Source: Nitrososphaerota archaeon (lineage in GTDB: Archaea > Thermoproteota > Nitrososphaeria > Nitrososphaerales > Gagatemarchaeaceae). From it: a DNA stretch of 8,618 nucleotides. This document shows positions 5,734 to 8,618 of the stretch, piece by piece. The stretch's first letter is position 1; each line of letters begins with the position of its first letter. Location: positions 1 to 8,618 of the forward strand of contig VBPP01000136.1 in assembly GCA_005877365.1 (NCBI GenBank). Direction: 5' to 3'. A program made the position numbers and the translations under genes. The notes beneath the pieces are model-generated. The model was not told where the DNA came from and made no database searches. It was given only the letters and a program-made list of their open reading frames with translations.

Positions 5734-6738
5734 ATGGGAATACTGGTTGTCGGCGGGTCTGGCTTCATCGGGAGTCACCTGTGTAGGATTCTTGCGGAGC
5801 GCGGGGAAGATGTCGTCTCCTATGATGTTTCTGCCAGGCCCCAAGGGGCACTGCTCGATGCTCCGGAAAACGTTAGGGCGAAAGTGAAGGTTGTCGGTGG
5901 GAGCGTCAATGATATTCCGAAACTCTTTCGCACCATCAAAGACAACAAGGTGGAGGGACTAGTCTACGTGGCGGCGGTACTCCTCGAGGCCGATGAGATG
6001 CCGACCGAAGCCCTCAGGGTGAACGTGGAAGGGGTAGCCAACGCGTGCGAAGGAGCAAGGCTTTTTGACCTTCGGAGGGTAGTCTACTTTAGCTCGCAGG
6101 GGGTCTACGGGGCTCGAGACGTTCTAGAGCCAGTCTCCGAGAATGCGACGCTTGTGCCTACCGCTGGGATGTACCAGATGACCAAGTACCTAGCGGAAAG
6201 ACTCGGACAGCAGTACGAGAGGCAGTACGGAGTTAGCTTCGTAGCTCTCCGTCCTTCCATGGTCTTCGGGCCTGGACAGAGGCTTTACTATCCGCTCAAC
6301 ATGATTATGGCTCATGCGGTCGCAAGAGCTTCATTTGCGAGACCGAACGGGGCCGACCATCCTATTGACTACACTTACGTCAAGGATTGTGCCGAAGGAG
6401 CGGCTCTCGCCTACAAATCAGAGAAAATCAAATCTCCTGCGTACAACATAAGCAGTGGCCGGCTCACAACCAACGCCCAGGTGGCTGAGGTCGTTAAGAA
6501 ACTATATCCCGGTTTTCGGGCGGAGATGGGAAGTGGCCTGATTGGTAGCCCAATTCTTTGGAAGCTCATTCTCACGGGTCCGCTCAATCTTGAACTCGCT
6601 CGTAGGGATCTAGGCTATCGGCCCCAGTACGGGGTGGAAGGCGGAATCGCCGACTACAGCTCTTATCTGAATGCCCACCCTCAGGAACTTCTTCAGATGA
6701 CCTCCGCACTCGTGCACCCCGGCGAAGATTGGAAGTGA
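5734..6738 (+). CDS. NAD-dependent epimerase/dehydratase (extended SDR)
   Basis: A 334-residue extended short-chain dehydrogenase/reductase, a family that includes UDP-sugar 4-epimerases and dTDP-glucose dehydratases. The Rossmann nucleotide loop GGSGFIG is at 7-13, and Asp31 at the end of strand 2 suggests NAD(H). The catalytic set is Ser121 in YFSSQGVYG, Tyr147 and Lys151 in MYQMTKYLAE. LRPSMVFGPGQR (172-183) and DYTYVKDCAEG (212-222) are the usual substrate-side motifs. The last 60 residues (LARRDLGYRPQYGVEGGI) match the helical C-terminal part, so the protein is complete. ATG 5734 is supported by AAAGGGA five bases upstream. It is the only clear plus-strand gene and ends 12 bases from the convergent SDR. 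No glycosyltransferase or sugar-nucleotide genes are nearby, so a cell-surface sugar role is not indicated by context; action on another hydroxylated substrate is possible. Confidence 0.9.
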   Translation: MGILVVGGSGFIGSHLCRILAERGEDVVSYDVSARPQGALLDAPENVRAKVKVVGGSVNDIPKLFRTIKDNKVEGLVYVAAVLLEADEMPTEALRVNVEGVANACEGARLFDLRRVVYFSSQGVYGARDVLEPVSENATLVPTAGMYQMTKYLAERLGQQYERQYGVSFVALRPSMVFGPGQRLYYPLNMIMAHAVARASFARPNGADHPIDYTYVKDCAEGAALAYKSEKIKSPAYNISSGRLTTNAQVAEVVKKLYPGFRAEMGSGLIGSPILWKLILTGPLNLELARRDLGYRPQYGVEGGIADYSSYLNAHPQELLQMTSALVHPGEDWK

Positions 6739-6750
6739 GTTGGGGTCCTT

Positions 6751-7530
6751 CTAGTATGCGGTCCAGCCGCCGTCGACCGGAAATGCACACCCGGTCACGA
6801 AGGAAGCCTCATCTGAGGCGAGATAGAGTACCGCGTACGCTATCTCTTCAGGCCTGGCGAAACGCCCAAGAGGATGTAGTTTCTTCAGACTCTCGGTCAC
6901 CTTACCTCTCTCGGATGCATCGATGCCTGCCAGAAACCTTTCGACCATCGGGGTCTCGACGAATCCCGGGCAGACACAATTCACACGTATGCCTAGGCCC
7001 GCGCAGTCCAGCGCCATCGCCTTCGTCAGGATTACCACTCCGCCCTTTGATGCACAATAGGCTGCCTGTCCGGCAGACCCGACCAATCCGACAGCTGAGG
7101 CGGTGTTGACGATCGCTCCACGCCTCTTCTTCATCATGTGTGGTATGGCATATTTTGAGCACAAGAAGACTCCTTTCAGGTTCACGCCCAAAACTCGGTC
7201 CCACTCTTCCTCGGAGGTCTCTGTTACGGAATGAGGTCCCGGTATGCCTGCGTTGTTGAAGAGAATGTCTATTGAGCCGAATTTGTTAGCAGTCGTGACC
7301 ATGAGGCGATTCGCTTCGGGCGCTCGTGAAACGTCTGTCCTTACGAAGATCGCCTCTCCATCGCTCTTCCTTATCTCCCGAACGGTTTCTTGGCCTGCAC
7401 GAGTGTCAACATCTGCCAGCACAACTTGTGCGCCATTCTGTGCCAATAATATCGCTGCTGCCCGCCCAATCCCAGAACCCCCGCCCGTAACGACAGCTGT
7501 GCGTCCGACGATGCCCGCTCTCTTGACCAT
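6751..7530 (-). CDS. Classical SDR oxidoreductase (FabG-like)
   Basis: A 259-residue classical short-chain dehydrogenase, of standard length. Motifs are TGGGSGIG (15-22, cofactor loop), Asp40 at the end of strand 2 (LADVD; favours NAD over NADP), NNAG (92-95) and the catalytic tetrad Asn117, Ser145, Tyr158 and Lys162 (YCASK). RVNCVCPGFVETPM (182-195) and the C-terminal GCAFPVDGGW complete the family pattern. Such enzymes interconvert alcohols and ketones. FabG itself is one member, but stand-alone archaeal copies are usually catabolic or act on secondary alcohols. ATG 7530 is preceded by GAGGCTAGGTCG, a modest ribosome-binding site. It lies 79 bases after the creatininase-family gene in the same direction, so co-transcription is plausible, although a weak AGGATATTCC near 7562 could be a separate promoter. 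Confidence 0.92.
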   Translation of the reverse strand: MVKRAGIVGRTAVVTGGGSGIGRAAAILLAQNGAQVVLADVDTRAGQETVREIRKSDGEAIFVRTDVSRAPEANRLMVTTANKFGSIDILFNNAGIPGPHSVTETSEEEWDRVLGVNLKGVFLCSKYAIPHMMKKRRGAIVNTASAVGLVGSAGQAAYCASKGGVVILTKAMALDCAGLGIRVNCVCPGFVETPMVERFLAGIDASERGKVTESLKKLHPLGRFARPEEIAYAVLYLASDEASFVTGCAFPVDGGWTAY

Positions 7531-7609
7531 CGACCTAGCCTCGAATCTGAACAGGCTGGAATATCCTCAAGGCTTCGCCAGGTCTAACCAAGACTGCAAA
7601 CAACCCGAG

Positions 7610-8428
7610 TCATCTGGTCGCGCCTTTCCTTGATTGCCTTCCCAGGTCCTCGCATACTTCGAGGAGTCTCGTGATTAGGGTGTCGAGGATCTTTTTTCCC
7701 TTCTCTTTCGTAGCGAGCGTGGAGTCCCCCACCACCCCTGACTGCGAGATTTCGTCAATCATGTCCATCGGAGGGTTGACGAATCCGCCCTTGAAGGTCG
7801 CGTCATATTTTGCGTGTCTTGACCAAGCATAACCTCGCTCCCTGACCGTCTTGCCCCTGTCGAAGGCGTCTCTGCTCGCCTTTTCCATAAGCACACGCTG
7901 ACCCAATGCCAGGGCAATGGAGGTCTCCGCTTCCTCGGCGTGGATGAGTCCGCTGACCATCATGTCCTTCAGCACGTCAGATGCGACTTCCCACCATTGT
8001 GCCAGTAGGACTCGCTCACCAGTCTCTTCGTAGAATCGATTGATCGCCACAGTAAGTGTTGCTGCATTGCCTCCATGACAGTTGACGATAACTTTCCTAA
8101 CGTAGCCATGCTTCGTTAGGGATTTGCAGATCTCAACTACTACGTCTACGAAGAGCCCAGGGGAGAGCCAAACGCTACCCGAGAAATTACGGTGATACCA
8201 CGAAACCCCAAAATTAAGGGTCGGTAGGACGAGAACAGTCAGTCCCTGTTTCTCTGCCTCTATCGCTGTAAGCTCGGACCATCTGCTCGCGACAAAGGCG
8301 TCTGTGTCCAAGGGCAGGTGACGCCCGTGCTGTTCGGTGGACCCTATCGGTATCAGGACAGCGTCGGTCGACTTGGCTGCCTTGACCGACTCCTCCCAAG
8401 TCAATTTCCCGAGCCAGTGCTCATTCAA
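7610..8428 (-). CDS. Creatininase-family amidohydrolase
   Basis: A 272-residue metal-dependent amidohydrolase of the creatininase superfamily, usual length 230-270. The metal-site motifs are intact: Glu32 and His34 in GSTEQHGRHLPLDTD, Asp43 nine residues further (the spacing seen in creatininase), His118 in NCHGGN and Glu165/Glu168 in HAEEAETS. NFGVSWYHRNFSGSVWLSP (72-90) is the usual substrate loop. The family opens cyclic amides such as creatinine, and includes archaeal FAPy deformylase (ArfB) of riboflavin/F420 synthesis and the mycofactocin peptidase MftE. The neighbours here point to a catabolic ring-opening role, but ArfB-like activity cannot be excluded. TTG 8428 is the only reasonable start: an in-frame stop lies at 8444-8446, and the family-typical WLGKLTWEE follows at once. 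No good ribosome-binding site is seen, so translation may be coupled to the cyclase stop 15 bases upstream. Confidence 0.91.
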   Translation of the reverse strand: MNEHWLGKLTWEESVKAAKSTDAVLIPIGSTEQHGRHLPLDTDAFVASRWSELTAIEAEKQGLTVLVLPTLNFGVSWYHRNFSGSVWLSPGLFVDVVVEICKSLTKHGYVRKVIVNCHGGNAATLTVAINRFYEETGERVLLAQWWEVASDVLKDMMVSGLIHAEEAETSIALALGQRVLMEKASRDAFDRGKTVRERGYAWSRHAKYDATFKGGFVNPPMDMIDEISQSGVVGDSTLATKEKGKKILDTLITRLLEVCEDLGRQSRKGATR

Positions 8429-8443
8429 GCAGGCTCGTCCACT

Positions 8444-8618
8444 CTACCCGTCGAGGATCGCGACTGCCCTGATGGGTGCCGCTGACGCACCACTAAGCTT
8501 GACGGGAAAGCCTATGAAGGTGAACCGCTTTCCGACAACTTTGTCTAGGTTGGCAAGGTTCTCCATGTGAATGAACTGCCTGTCCCTGAGTACCTCGTGG
8601 CACGGGAAGATTCGGTTC
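8444..8618 (-). CDS. Cyclase-family hydrolase, C-terminal part
   Basis: An open frame that enters from the right edge and ends at TAG 8444-8446, giving the last 57 residues of a protein. They read ...VLRDRQFIHMENLANLD, KVVGKRFTFIGFPVKLSG and ASAAPIRAVAILDG. This is the conserved C-terminal pattern of the cyclase family (kynurenine formamidase-like; 'IENL-NLDEL', 'G-RFTF-GFPLKI', 'G-SPIRA-AIL'). These are metal-dependent hydrolases that cleave formamides, cyclic amides or related bonds. The metal-binding HxGTHxDxPxH motif would lie outside the window, so completeness and activity cannot be judged. The gene is directly upstream of the creatininase-family gene with a 15-base gap, an operon arrangement that suggests linked amide or ring hydrolysis. 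Confidence 0.82.
   Translation of the reverse strand, partial: NRIFPCHEVLRDRQFIHMENLANLDKVVGKRFTFIGFPVKLSGASAAPIRAVAILDG

Overview
The window looks like part of an archaeal chromosome of moderate GC content. This is inferred rather than proven. Several starts are preceded by AT-rich TATA-like boxes about 25-35 bases from the likely transcription start or start codon, including one that fits a leaderless transcript. Starts are a mix of ATG, GTG and TTG, some with good Shine-Dalgarno sequences. The gene content (a Mer-like F420/flavin oxidoreductase, a PPOX-fold flavin/F420 protein, a creatininase-family amidohydrolase) suits F420-using archaea, but some bacteria carry similar sets. No tRNA, rRNA, CRISPR array, insertion sequence or phage gene was found.

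Layout, left to right. Bases 1-227 hold no convincing gene. A luciferase-like (LLM) oxidoreductase of the Mer/F420 type lies at 228-1199 (minus). A 313-base gap (1200-1512) carries its promoter and a 12-base palindrome. Next come, all on the minus strand, a second LLM oxidoreductase of the 'WPGM' type (1513-2544), an amidase-signature enzyme (2583-3995) and, just upstream of it, a short GatC-like reading frame (4010-4183). These last three read in the order GatC-like frame, amidase, LLM and form a probable operon with its own TATA box and a strong ribosome-binding site. A PPOX-fold protein (4267-4743, minus) and an alpha/beta hydrolase (4824-5675, minus) follow. The hydrolase shares a short divergent promoter region with an extended-SDR sugar-nucleotide-type epimerase (5734-6738), the only clear plus-strand gene. 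The right end holds a minus-strand series read in the order cyclase-family enzyme (C-terminus only, 8444-8618), creatininase-family amidohydrolase (7610-8428) and classical SDR (6751-7530).

Taken together this is an accessory catabolic neighbourhood. There are several C-N or C-O hydrolases (amidase, cyclase, creatininase, alpha/beta hydrolase), two SDRs and three flavin/F420-type redox proteins. A plausible reading is breakdown of cyclic or linear amides or other heterocycles, with oxidoreductases acting on the products; no substrate can be named from sequence.

The most notable observation is at the amidase start. The short upstream frame ends in a GatC-like sequence that continues naturally in the amidase frame if one A is restored near 4025. 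The intact gene would encode a GatC-GatA-like fusion of about 533 residues, so the window shows a real frameshift, a recoding site or a one-base sequence error.
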